Assembly: GCA_020633195.1 (NCBI GenBank)
Contig: JACKEC010000014.1
Location: forward strand, 248,001 to 312,000
Source: Sandaracinaceae bacterium
Lineage (GTDB): Bacteria; Myxococcota_A; Polyangia; Polyangiales; Sandaracinaceae
Length of the DNA stretch: 64,000 nucleotides
Direction: 5' to 3'
Part shown: positions 1 through 10,000 of the stretch, in pieces
Layout of the letters: every line of letters starts with the position of its first letter
Numbering within the stretch: position 1 is the first letter of the stretch
Notes under the pieces: generated by a model
The model's database searches: none
What the model saw: the letters and a program-made list of their open reading frames with translations, nothing else
Told to the model about the DNA's origin: nothing
Position numbers and translations under genes: made by a program

Positions 1-1
1 C

Positions 2-3000
2 GGCGACGTCACCAAGGCGATCGACACCTACCAGCGCATCCTCGAGATCGACCCCGACGACCTCACCGCGATCGGGCGCCTCGACGCGCTGTACCAGGCG
101 AGCGGCAACTGGGAGGAGCTGCGCGCGATCCTCGAGCGCGAGGCCGACCTCGCGGCGGATCCGAACGAGGTCATCTCGTACCGCTACCGGATCGCCGACC
201 TCTGGGATCACAAGCTCGGCGACCCCGCGCGCGCGGTCGACGGGTACCGCGACATCCTCGGCGTGATCCCCGATCACACGCCGACGCTCGAGGCGCTCGA
301 GCGGATGATCGCGGAGGGCAAGGAGCCCAACGAAGCGGCGCTCGTCCTCGAGCCCATCTACAGCCAGTACGGCGAGTTCGAGCGGCTCGTCGCCGTCCTC
401 GAGGTCCAGGTCGCGCACGAGGAGGACCCGATGAACCGGGTGAGCCTCCTCCACCGCGTCGCGGAGCTCGGCGAGGTGCAGCTCGAGCGCGCGCAGCAGG
501 CCTTCGACGCGTACGCGCGGGCGCTGCCGCTCGACAACGCGAACGACCACACGATGATGAGCCTCGAGCGCCTCGCCGAGGAGCTGAACGCGTGGCCGCA
601 GGTCACGGCGCTCTACGACGCGGAGGTCCAGAAGCTCCGCACCGAGTCGCCCGATCTGCTGATCGACATGGCCCTGCGCGTCGCGCAGATCTACTTCATC
701 CAGCTCGGCGACGTGGACAACGCGATCGCGCGCTACCGCATCGTGCTCGAGGTGGATCAGGCGCACGTGCAGGCGGTCGAGGCCCTCGATCAGCTGTACG
801 AGCAGACCGAGCGCTGGGCCGAGCTCGCCGAGATCCTGCAGCTCGAGGTCCAGCTCGCCGCGAGCTCGGACGACATCCTCAACTTCCAGTTCCGGCTCGG
901 GCAGCTCTACCAGCACTACCTCGGGCGCGTGGACGACGCGATCGAGCAGTACCGGGAGATCCTCGCGTCCGCGCCGGAGCACGAGTACGCGCTCGGCGCC
1001 CTCGAGCAGCTCTTCGGGGAGGGCGTGAAGCCCCTCGTCATCGGCGAGATCCTCGAGCCCCTGTTCCGGATGAGCGACGCGTGGGACCGCCTCGTCGTGG
1101 TCAACACGGTGCAGCTCCAGCACCAGACCGACGCGGACGAGCGGGTCTCGATGATGCACCGCATCGCCGAGATCGAGGAGGACCGCGCCGGCGATCACCA
1201 GCAGGCGTTCGAGTGGATGCAGCGCGCCCTCCTCGAGGGCCCGCGGCACGACCACACGGCCGCCGAGGTCGAGCGGCTCGCGGGCATGCTGGACCGCTGG
1301 GACCAGCTCGCGAACACCTACGCCGACGTGCTCGCGCAGGCGGAGGACCCCGAGACCATCGCGGAGGTCGGCAAGCGCCAGGCGCGGATCTACGAGCTCG
1401 AGCTCGGCGACATCGAGCGCGCGGTGGCGTCCTACCTGTTCGTCCTGAAGTCCCACCCGACCGAGCGCGAGGTCCTCGAGAACCTCGACCGCATCTACTC
1501 GGAGCACGGGGCCCACGAGGCGCTCGCGGAGACCCTCAAGAAGCGGGTCACCGCCGGCGAGGACGAGCTCGAGCGCGTCGAGCTCTCGTTCCGCCTCGGC
1601 CAGGTGCTCGAGAACGACCTCGGCCGCATCGACGAGGCCGTCACGGTCTACACGGGCCTGCTCGGGAGCCTCGATCCGGAGCACGAGCCGTCGATCAAGG
1701 CGCTGCAGAACATCTACACGGAGAAGCAGGACTGGACGTCGCTCTTCGCCACCTTCCAGCGCGAGATGGAAGTCGTGATGGGCGACTCGGCGCGGTCGGA
1801 CGTGACCGCGAAGATGGCCCACGTCTCGGCCTTCTATCTGGGGCAGCCCGACAAGGCGATCGAGCTCTGGAAGGAAGTCCTCGACATGCGCGGCGAGGAC
1901 CCGGAGGCGCTCAACGCCCTCGGGAACATCTACGCGCACCTCGAGCGCTGGGGTGAGCTGGTCGAGATCCTCGACCGCGAGGTGACGGTCGCGGAGTCCG
2001 ACGAGTCGCGCGTCGCCATCTTCACCGACATGGCGCGCTGCTTCTACATGCGGCTCGGCAAGGCGGACGCGGCGATCGACAGCTGGGAGCGCGTCCTCGA
2101 CATCGACCCGACGAGCCCGAACGCGCTGTTCGGGTTGGCCGAGATCCGTCGCAACGCGCAGCAGTGGCCGGAGCTCGCGGACACGCTCAACCGCACGGTC
2201 GACGTGGGCGCGGCGACGCTCGACGACAGGATGCTGTCGACGGTCTACATGCAGCTCGGGACGCTCTACGAGTTCACGCTGCTGGACCCGATGGGGGCGG
2301 TCGACGCGTACCGGCGCGCGCTCGACATCGACATGTACAACTTCCCGGCGATGGACTCGCTCGAGCGGATCCACCGCAACGAGAACGAGTGGGTCGACGC
2401 CATCCAGGTGATGGAGAAGCGCTACCAGGCGGTGCAGGAGCCGCAGCAGCGCATCGGCGTCCTCCTCGCCATCGCGGAGGCGTGGCAGGTCCACGCCGAG
2501 CAGCCCGACAAGGGCACGAGCGCCTACGAGCGGGTGATCGAGGTCGAGGCGATGCACGCCCTCGCGTTCGGTCAGCTCGAGGTGCTGCACCGGGCGGCCG
2601 AGCGCTGGGACGCGCTCGTCGACCTCTACCTCGCGCGGATCGATCACTGCGAGGACGTCGAGGAGATCATCGATCTCCTGCGCCGCGTCGCGAAGGTCAA
2701 CGAGGTCCACCTCCAGGACCTGCAGCAGGCGCAAGACGCCTTGATCCTCGCGTGGGAGCAGGACTTCACCAACGACGAGACGGCGGACGAGCTCGAGCGC
2801 ATCTGCACGCTCACGAAGGACTGGAACACGCCGCTCAACCTCGCCAACGAGACCCTGCAGCAGCTGCAGGCCGAGGACGAGCACGAGACGCGCGACATCA
2901 AGATCGCCCTCTGCCTCCGCTGCGCGCAGTGGTACGGGACGCGGCTCAACCACCCCGAGTACGCGGTCCCCTACTACAACCAGATCCTGTCGCTGGATCC

Positions 3001-6000
3001 GACCAACTACCAGGCGATGAACTCGCAAGCGAACTTGCATCGCCACCTCGGTCAGTGGCAGCAGCTCGCGCAGATGCTCGGGCGCATGTCCGAGATCGTG
3101 CAGGCGCCGCACGAGCGCGCCTCGGTGTTCGTCGACATGGGCGAGCTCTGCGAGACGCACCTCGGCATGCCCGACCAGGCGCCGACCTACTTCCGGCAGG
3201 CGCTCGACGCGGACAAGACGCACCTCGGCGCCATCGGCAACCTCGAGCGGCTCTTCACCCGTGAGGAGAAGTGGTCGGAGCTGCTGAAGATCCTGCGGCT
3301 CAAGGTCGCGGCGCTGACCGACCTCGAGGCGAAGACGGACGCTCAAATCCAGGTCGCCGAGCTGCTCGAGCTGCGCTTCGAGCAGGCCGACGAGGCCATC
3401 GCCGAGTACACGAACATCCTCGAGACCGCGCCCAGCGAGCTGCGCGCGCTCAAGGGCCTCGAGCGCCTGCACGCGCAGCGTGAGGACTGGCAGCCGCTGC
3501 ACGACGTGCTCGTGCGGCAGTACGACCTCGTCAGCACCGAGCGCGACCGGGTCTCCATCCTCGTCCGCCTCGCGAGCATGCTCGAGGAGGAGTTCATCAA
3601 GCCCGAGCAGGCGGCGGAGCGACTCGAGCAGGCCCTCGAGATCGATCCGAACAACGAGACCGCGCTGCGCGGCCTCGAGCGCCTCTACCGCCGCATGCAG
3701 CGGTGGGAGCAGCTCATCGGCGCCTACGAGCGTCACATCGAGGCGTCACCGGATCGCTCGGTCAAGGTCGAGTGCTACGCGGCCATCGGCGAGGTCCACG
3801 CGGGCGAGCTGAAGGACGTCGACCGCGCCGTCGACAGCTACCTGAACCTCCTCGCGATCGACGAGAACAACGTCGGGGCGCTCGACGCCCTCACGCGGCT
3901 CTACGAGAAGCGGGAGGACTACGGGCAGGCCATCGACATGATGAACCAGCTCGCGCGGCTCCAGACGGATCCGGCGGCGGTGGTCGACATGCGCTACCGC
4001 ATGGGCCGCATCCTCGACGAGCACCTCGCCGATCGCGACGCCGCGATCGACAGCTACCGGCGCGCCCTCGAAGGCAACCCGGGCCACCTGCCGACCCTGT
4101 CGGCGATGCGCAAGATCCAGCTCGACATGGCGGACTGGCTCGCGGCCGCCCGCACGCTCGAGCAGGAGACGCAGTACACGACCAACCCGCGGCAGACGTC
4201 CGAGCTGCTCGTCGAGCTCGGGCGCATCTACGACGAGCGCCTCGAGGAGCACGAGCGCGCGGTCGAGTGCTACGAGGCCGCCTACCGGCAGGACATCGAG
4301 AACGAGGACGCCGCGCTCCCGCTCGCCGAGGAGTACGTCAAGCAGCAGCGCTGGGACGAGGCGTTCCCCATCCTCGACATGCTCGTCAAGGGCATGGGCA
4401 AGCGGGAGTCCCACGAGCAGCACCACCTCTCGCTCACCCTCGGTGACGTCGCGCTGAAGCTCGGCAACGCCGAGGACGCGATCAAGGCGCTGCTCAAGGC
4501 CTACCAGCTCGACCAGCACCACCTGCCGACGCTCATGAAGCTGGCCGACGCGTACTACGCGGCCAAGGACTGGGACAAGGCGTTCAAGTACTACCAGATG
4601 CTCTTGGTCCACCACCGCGACGCCCTCGGTCGCGACGAGACCACGGACGTCTTCTACAAGCTGGGTGTCGTCAAGCGCGAGCAGGGGGACCGCCGCAAGG
4701 CGCTCAACATGTTCGACAAGGCCCTCGAGGAGGACCCGCACCACCGGCCGACGCTCGAGGCGATGGTCGGGGTGTACGAGGCCGCCTCCGACTGGGAACA
4801 GGTCATCCACTACAAGAAGCAGGTCCTCGAGGTCGCCGAGATCGAGGAGCGCTTCGAGATGCTCCAGGAGATCGGTGACCTCTGGGCCGAGAAGGCCAAG
4901 AACTCCCAGAAGGCCATCGAGTCCTACGCCGAGGCGACCGAGCTCGAGCCGGGCAACCACCGGCTGCTCCACAAGCTCCTGATGCTCTACCAGCAGACGC
5001 GTCAGTGGGACGAGGCGATCGGGATCATCCAGCAGATCAGCGACCTCGACGAGCGGGACTCCGCGAAGTCGAAGTACGCGTACACGGTCGCGGTCATCCT
5101 CCGCGACGAGATCAAGGATGTCGATCGCTCGATCGCGAAGTTCAACGAGGCCCTCGATCTCGATCAGACCCAGCTGAAGGCCTTCGAGGCCATCAACAAG
5201 GTCCTGACGCAGAAGAAGGACTGGAAGCAGCTCGAGCGCGCGTTCCGCAAGATGCTCCACCGGGCGACGGGTCAGGGGAACCTCGATCTCGAGTACAACC
5301 TCTGGCACAACCTCGGCGTCATCTACCGGGACCGCCTCAAGCAGTACGACAACGCGGTCGCCGCGTTCGCGACGGTCACCGACCGGATCCGGCCCGACAG
5401 CACGGTCGACCACCAGATCCTCGCCGAGCTCCACACGCTCATCGGCGGCGACAACATCAACCACGCGATCGCCGAGCACCAGTGGCTCATCCGACAAGAC
5501 CCCTATCGGGTGGAGAGCTACCAGAAGCTCTACAAGCTCTACTTCGACGCGCGCGCCTATGACAAGGCGTGGTGCTTGGCGGCGACGCTGAACTTCCTCA
5601 AGAAGGCGGACGCCGAGCAGCAGCAGTTCTTCGCCGACAACCGCCCGAACGGGCCGATCCGGCCGACGAACCGCCTCAACGACGAGCGCTGGCTCAAGGA
5701 CCTGGCGCACCCCGAGCAGGACCTCCTCGCCTCGAAGATCTTCGAGCAGCTGTGGGGTGGGGTGCTCTCGCTCCGCCACCAGACCGACAAGGCGGCGGGC
5801 CTCGCGCCCAAGTACGAGGTCAACCCGGTCGACAGCACCGTGACGTTCGCGCGGACCTTCGGGTTCGTGGCCAACGTGCTCGGGCTGCCGTGCCCGCGGC
5901 TCTTCCTCCGGACCGACGTGCCCGGCGGCCTCGCCGCGGTGCCCGCCTGGCCGCTCGCGTCGCTCTCCGGCGCGACGCTGCTCAGCGGCTACCAGCCCAA

Positions 6001-6472
6001 CGACCTGATGTTCGTGGTCGGCCGCCACCTCGCGGACTACCGGCCCGAGCACTACATCCGCACGATGCTGCGCTCGAACACCGAGCTGAAGACGGTGCTC
6101 ATGGCGGGCCTGCGGCTCTCCGGCGTCGTCCCGCAGGTGGATCCGCAGAGCGAGGCGGCCGCGCAGCAGCTCGCGCCGAAGATGCAGCCCGCCCAGACCG
6201 ACGCCCTGCGTCGCCTCGGCAAGCGCTTCGTCGACGCGGGCGCCCGCACCGACATCAAGCGCTGGCTCCAGGCGGTCGAGCTGACCGCGTGCCGCGCCGG
6301 CTTCCTGGTCTGCAACGACCTCGAGACGGCCGCGCGCATGGTCACCCAGCTGCCCGCGGCGGCGGTCGACGTGCCGCCGAAGGACAAGGTCAAGGAGCTC
6401 GTGCTCTTCAGCGTCAGCGAGGAGTACTTCCGGCTCCGCGAGCACTTGGGGATTAGGATTCCGCTCGCCTGA
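2..6472 (+). CDS. giant tetratricopeptide-repeat protein (5' end outside window)
   Basis: An open frame without stop runs from base 2 to TGA at 6470-6472, giving 2156 residues; the true start lies upstream. Nearly the whole length is made of 34-40 residue helical repeats with TPR-type spacing (Trp/Leu...Tyr...Ala-Leu...Asp-Pro). Recurring phrases such as RAVDxYRxxL, LExLY and ExWxEL appear dozens of times. About the last 290 residues (from base ~5590) lose the repeat pattern and form a separate C-terminal domain I do not recognise. No membrane segment or catalytic motif is visible. TPR solenoids are protein-protein scaffolds; a scaffold role is inferred. tsaE follows after a 20-nt gap. Large TPR proteins of this style are common in myxobacteria. 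The precise function is unknown. Confidence 0.9.
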   Translation, partial: GDVTKAIDTYQRILEIDPDDLTAIGRLDALYQASGNWEELRAILEREADLAADPNEVISYRYRIADLWDHKLGDPARAVDGYRDILGVIPDHTPTLEALERMIAEGKEPNEAALVLEPIYSQYGEFERLVAVLEVQVAHEEDPMNRVSLLHRVAELGEVQLERAQQAFDAYARALPLDNANDHTMMSLERLAEELNAWPQVTALYDAEVQKLRTESPDLLIDMALRVAQIYFIQLGDVDNAIARYRIVLEVDQAHVQAVEALDQLYEQTERWAELAEILQLEVQLAASSDDILNFQFRLGQLYQHYLGRVDDAIEQYREILASAPEHEYALGALEQLFGEGVKPLVIGEILEPLFRMSDAWDRLVVVNTVQLQHQTDADERVSMMHRIAEIEEDRAGDHQQAFEWMQRALLEGPRHDHTAAEVERLAGMLDRWDQLANTYADVLAQAEDPETIAEVGKRQARIYELELGDIERAVASYLFVLKSHPTEREVLENLDRIYSEHGAHEALAETLKKRVTAGEDELERVELSFRLGQVLENDLGRIDEAVTVYTGLLGSLDPEHEPSIKALQNIYTEKQDWTSLFATFQREMEVVMGDSARSDVTAKMAHVSAFYLGQPDKAIELWKEVLDMRGEDPEALNALGNIYAHLERWGELVEILDREVTVAESDESRVAIFTDMARCFYMRLGKADAAIDSWERVLDIDPTSPNALFGLAEIRRNAQQWPELADTLNRTVDVGAATLDDRMLSTVYMQLGTLYEFTLLDPMGAVDAYRRALDIDMYNFPAMDSLERIHRNENEWVDAIQVMEKRYQAVQEPQQRIGVLLAIAEAWQVHAEQPDKGTSAYERVIEVEAMHALAFGQLEVLHRAAERWDALVDLYLARIDHCEDVEEIIDLLRRVAKVNEVHLQDLQQAQDALILAWEQDFTNDETADELERICTLTKDWNTPLNLANETLQQLQAEDEHETRDIKIALCLRCAQWYGTRLNHPEYAVPYYNQILSLDPTNYQAMNSQANLHRHLGQWQQLAQMLGRMSEIVQAPHERASVFVDMGELCETHLGMPDQAPTYFRQALDADKTHLGAIGNLERLFTREEKWSELLKILRLKVAALTDLEAKTDAQIQVAELLELRFEQADEAIAEYTNILETAPSELRALKGLERLHAQREDWQPLHDVLVRQYDLVSTERDRVSILVRLASMLEEEFIKPEQAAERLEQALEIDPNNETALRGLERLYRRMQRWEQLIGAYERHIEASPDRSVKVECYAAIGEVHAGELKDVDRAVDSYLNLLAIDENNVGALDALTRLYEKREDYGQAIDMMNQLARLQTDPAAVVDMRYRMGRILDEHLADRDAAIDSYRRALEGNPGHLPTLSAMRKIQLDMADWLAAARTLEQETQYTTNPRQTSELLVELGRIYDERLEEHERAVECYEAAYRQDIENEDAALPLAEEYVKQQRWDEAFPILDMLVKGMGKRESHEQHHLSLTLGDVALKLGNAEDAIKALLKAYQLDQHHLPTLMKLADAYYAAKDWDKAFKYYQMLLVHHRDALGRDETTDVFYKLGVVKREQGDRRKALNMFDKALEEDPHHRPTLEAMVGVYEAASDWEQVIHYKKQVLEVAEIEERFEMLQEIGDLWAEKAKNSQKAIESYAEATELEPGNHRLLHKLLMLYQQTRQWDEAIGIIQQISDLDERDSAKSKYAYTVAVILRDEIKDVDRSIAKFNEALDLDQTQLKAFEAINKVLTQKKDWKQLERAFRKMLHRATGQGNLDLEYNLWHNLGVIYRDRLKQYDNAVAAFATVTDRIRPDSTVDHQILAELHTLIGGDNINHAIAEHQWLIRQDPYRVESYQKLYKLYFDARAYDKAWCLAATLNFLKKADAEQQQFFADNRPNGPIRPTNRLNDERWLKDLAHPEQDLLASKIFEQLWGGVLSLRHQTDKAAGLAPKYEVNPVDSTVTFARTFGFVANVLGLPCPRLFLRTDVPGGLAAVPAWPLASLSGATLLSGYQPNDLMFVVGRHLADYRPEHYIRTMLRSNTELKTVLMAGLRLSGVVPQVDPQSEAAAQQLAPKMQPAQTDALRRLGKRFVDAGARTDIKRWLQAVELTACRAGFLVCNDLETAARMVTQLPAAAVDVPPKDKVKELVLFSVSEEYFRLREHLGIRIPLA

Positions 6473-6474
6473 CC

Positions 6475-6493
6475 CGGGCCCCGCGAGGGCCCG
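6475..6493 (+). repeat. GC-rich hairpin just after the TPR gene stop
   Basis: A perfect 7-bp inverted repeat, CGGGCCC-CGCGA-GGGCCCG, starts 3 nt after the TPR stop codon. Its last base is the G of the GTG that opens the (GTGCCC)n array and the tsaE frame. No T-tract follows, so this is not a classical intrinsic terminator. The second (GTGCCC)n array (near 56.4 kb) is also preceded on the + strand by a compact hairpin, so the two may be parts of one repeat element. Confidence 0.6.
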
Positions 6494-6522
6494 TGCCCCT
6501 GCCCGTGCCCGTGCCCGTGCCC
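6493..6522 (+). repeat. (GTGCCC)n hexanucleotide microsatellite
   Basis: Five tandem hexamers, GTGCCC with one CTGCCC variant, are followed by a C/A-rich tail of ACCCCAAACCCGAACCC type. The unit length is a multiple of three, so the array is translated as Pro-Val dipeptides at the start of tsaE and gains or losses of units would not shift the frame. A longer copy lies at 56436-56537. Confidence 0.85.
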
Positions 6523-7038
6523 CAAGAACACAACCCCAAACCCGAACCCAACCGAGCCGAGCCGCTCCTCCTCACCCTCCGGAGCCGCCGCGCCACCCGC
6601 AACCTGGGCAAGGCGCTGGCGGCGCTCCTGGAGCCTGGGGACGTGGTCTGGCTCGAGGGGGAGCTGGGGGCGGGCAAGACCTTCTTCACGCGCGGCCTCC
6701 TCCGCGCGCTCGGCGTGCCCGAGGCGATCCCCGTCACGAGCCCCACGTTCGCGCTCATGCACGAGCACGAGGGGCGCGTCGCCATCCGCCACCTCGACCT
6801 CTACCGCCTCGACGACGCCGCCGAGCTCGACGAGCTCGGGATCGAGGAGGCGCTCGAGGGCGCCGTCGTCGTCATCGAGTGGGGCGCGCGCTTCCGAGAT
6901 GCGATCGCCGCGCGGGGGGTCGAGATCGTCCTCTCCGTCCCCGACGAGGGCGGCGGGCGCGGCGCGGCGCTGCGAGGCGTGGACGCGCGGGGCGCTCGGA
7001 TCGTGGCGGCGCTTGCGTCGACCCCCTCGCTACGGTAA
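6493..7038 (+). CDS. tsaE: TsaE, tRNA threonylcarbamoyladenosine biosynthesis ATPase
   Basis: 181 aa if the first GTG (6493) is used. TsaE is the P-loop ATPase that works with TsaB/TsaD to make the t6A37 modification on ANN-decoding tRNAs in the cytoplasm. Visible signatures are the P-loop GELGAGKT (residues 56-63), the SPTF motif (83-86), HLDLYRL (100-106) and IEWG near 128. The N-terminal ~25 residues (Pro-Val repeats, then a Pro/Asn/Lys-rich stretch) are not part of the family; they come from the hexamer array. No start codon lies between the array and the conserved core, so initiation must occur at one of the in-frame GTGs at 6493, 6505, 6511 or 6517, or at a CTG. carB begins 14 nt downstream. 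Confidence 0.9.
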   Translation: MPLPVPVPVPQEHNPKPEPNRAEPLLLTLRSRRATRNLGKALAALLEPGDVVWLEGELGAGKTFFTRGLLRALGVPEAIPVTSPTFALMHEHEGRVAIRHLDLYRLDDAAELDELGIEEALEGAVVVIEWGARFRDAIAARGVEIVLSVPDEGGGRGAALRGVDARGARIVAALASTPSLR

Positions 7039-7052
7039 TCCGGCCCCCCGAG

Positions 7053-10000
7053 ATGCCTCGCCGAAACGATCTCCGGAGGATCCTCCTCGTGGGCTCCGGA
7101 CCGATCGTGATCGGGCAGGCGTGCGAGTTCGACTACTCCGGCACCCAGGGCGCCAAGGCGCTGCGGCAGGAGGGTTACGAGGTCGTCCTCGTGAACTCGA
7201 ACCCGGCCACGATCATGACGGACCCCGAGTTCGCGGATCGCACCTACGTCGAGCCGCTGACCGTCGAGGCGCTCGAGGCGATCATCGAGCGCGAGAAGCC
7301 CGACGCGCTGCTGCCCACGCTCGGTGGACAGACGGCGCTGAACCTCGCGCTCGCGCTCGCCACCGCGGGCGTCCTCGAGCGCCACGGGGTCGAGCTCCTC
7401 GGCGCCAAGCCCGAGGTGATCCGCAAGGCCGAGGATCGCGACCTGTTCAAGGCCGCGATGGAGAAGATCGGGCTCGAGTGCCCGCGCGCGCTGACCGCGC
7501 GCAGCCTCGACGACGCGCACCGCGCGGTCGAGGCGTACGGCTTCCCGCTCATCCTCCGGCCGTCGTTCACGATGGGCGGCTCGGGCGGCGGCATCGTCTA
7601 CAACAAGGACGAGCTCGAATCGAAGATCCTCTGGGCGCTCTCGCAGAGCCCGACCCGCGAGTGCCTCGTCGAGGAGAGCGTGCTCGGCTGGAAGGAGTTC
7701 GAGCTCGAGGTCATCCGGGATCGGGCCGACAACTTCTCTGTCATCTGTACGATCGAGAACATCGATCCGATGGGCGTCCACACGGGCGACTCGGTCACCG
7801 TCGCGCCGGCGATGACCCTGACGGACCGCGAGTACCAGCGCCTGCGTGACGCGGCCCGCGCCGTCATCACCGAGATCGGCGTCGAGACCGGCGGCAGCAA
7901 CATCCAGTTCGCGGTGAACCCCGAGGACGGGCGCGTCGTCGTCATCGAGATGAACCCGCGCGTGTCTCGCTCGAGCGCGCTCGCGAGCAAGGCGACGGGC
8001 TACCCGATCGCCAAGATCGCGGCGAAGCTGGCCGTCGGCTACACGCTCGACGAGCTGACGAACGACATCACGGGCACCAGCGCCGCGTTCGAGCCGACCA
8101 TCGACTACGTCGTCGTGAAGTGGCCGCGCTTCGCCTTCGAGAAGTTCCGCGGGGCCGACCCCCGCCTGACCACCCAGATGAAGTCGGTCGGCGAGGCCAT
8201 GAGCATCGGCCGCACCTTCAAGGAGGCGATCCAGAAGGCCGCGCGCTCGCTCGAGATCGGGCGCGAGGGGCTCGTCCCCCTGCGTCACAAGACCGACTAC
8301 CGCGAGCTCGTCGCGATGGTGCGCGCGCTCCAGAGCCGGACCGAGGGCCACGAGCCGCCGGCGGCGTCGACGTGGCACGAGCTCGCGCTCCCCGACCCGA
8401 CGGACGAGGAGACCCTCGAGGCGCTCCTCGAGCTCGTCGCGGCGCCGCTCTCGGATCGCCTCTGGTACCTCGCCGACGCGCTGCGCCTCGGCGCGAGCGT
8501 CGAGACGCTCCACGGGCTCACCAAGATCGATCCGTGGTTCCTCACCCAGCTCGCCGAGATCGTGGCGGCCGAGGAGGAGGTCCGCTCGGCGCCGGAGCTC
8601 ACGCCCGCGCTGCTCCGGGCGAGCAAGAAGCTCGGCTTCTCCGACCGCCAGCTCGGCGACCTGCGGGGCCTCACCCCCGAGGCGATCCGCGCCATGCGCC
8701 ACGACGCGGACGTCCGCCCGATCTACGCGCGGGTGGACACGTGCGCCGCGGAGTTCGAGGCCCACACGCCCTACCTCTACTCGACCTGGGGTCGCGCCTC
8801 GGAGGCCGCCCCGACCGAGCGCCAGAAGGTGATGATCCTCGGCGGCGGCCCGAACCGCATCGGTCAGGGCATCGAGTTCGACTACTGCTGCGTCCACGCG
8901 TCGTTCGCGCTCCGCGACCTCGGGTTCGAGACCATCATGGTCAACTGCAACCCCGAGACGGTCTCGACCGACTTCGACACGTCCGATCGCCTCTACTTCG
9001 AGCCGCTGACGTTCGAGGACGTGATGAACATCGTCGAGGTCGAGAAGCCCATGGGGCTCATCGTCCAGTTCGGTGGTCAGACGCCCCTCAAGCTCTCGGT
9101 GGCGCTCTCGCGCGCCGGCGTCCCGATCCTCGGGACCCCCGCGGACGCCATCGATCGCGCCGAGGACCGCGAGCGCTTCGAGGACCTCCTGAACACCCTC
9201 GGCCTCCGCCGCCCGCGCGGGCGGATCGCGCGGGGCGCGGCCGACGCGATGCAGGCCGCCGAGGAGATCGGCTACCCCCTCGTCGTGCGTCCGAGCTACG
9301 TGCTCGGCGGGCGCGCGATGGAGATCGTCCACTCCCGGACCGACCTCGCCCGCTACATGGCGGTCGCGCTCGAGGCGGTCGAGGACGCGCAGGCCCAGAC
9401 GATCCTGCTCGACGAGTTCCTGCGGGACGCGATCGAGGTCGACGTCGACTGCGTCTCCGACGGCAAGAGCGTCGTCATCGGCGGGCTCATGCAGCACATC
9501 GAGGAGGCCGGCGTGCACAGCGGCGACTCCTCGATGGTCCTGCCCGCGCACGCGCTGCCGCCCGAGGTGCTCGCGACGATCCGGAGCAGCACGCGCGCCC
9601 TCGCGCTCGAGCTCGGCGTGGTCGGCCTCATGAACGTCCAGTTCGCGGTCCGCGGGAGCGCCGTCTACGTCATCGAGGTCAACCCGCGCGCGTCGCGGAC
9701 GATCCCGTTCGTGAGCAAGGCGATCGGCCTGCCGCTCGCGCAGGTCGCGGCCAAGGTCATGGCGGGCAAGACGCTCCACGAGCTCGGCGTCGATCGCGAG
9801 ATCGTCCCCAAGCACATCGCGGTGAAGGAGTCGGTCTTCCCGTTCGCGAAGTTCCCCGGCGTCGACACGCTCCTCGGGCCGGAGATGCGCTCGACGGGCG
9901 AGGTCATGGGCGTCGACCGCGACTTCCCGAGCGCCTTCCTCAAGGCGCAGGACGCCACCGGATCGCGCCTCCCCGACAAGGGGCGCGTGTTCGTCAGCGT

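Noticed and set aside
3746..6445. A ~900-codon minus-strand frame opposite the TPR gene
   Set aside because: Same GC artefact; the TPR frame on the plus strand has clear repeats and fits codon use.
6493..6522. The GTGCCC array as a CRISPR or telomere-like element
   Set aside because: The unit is 6 bp with no spacers, and the other copy has the same simple-repeat form. It is a microsatellite.
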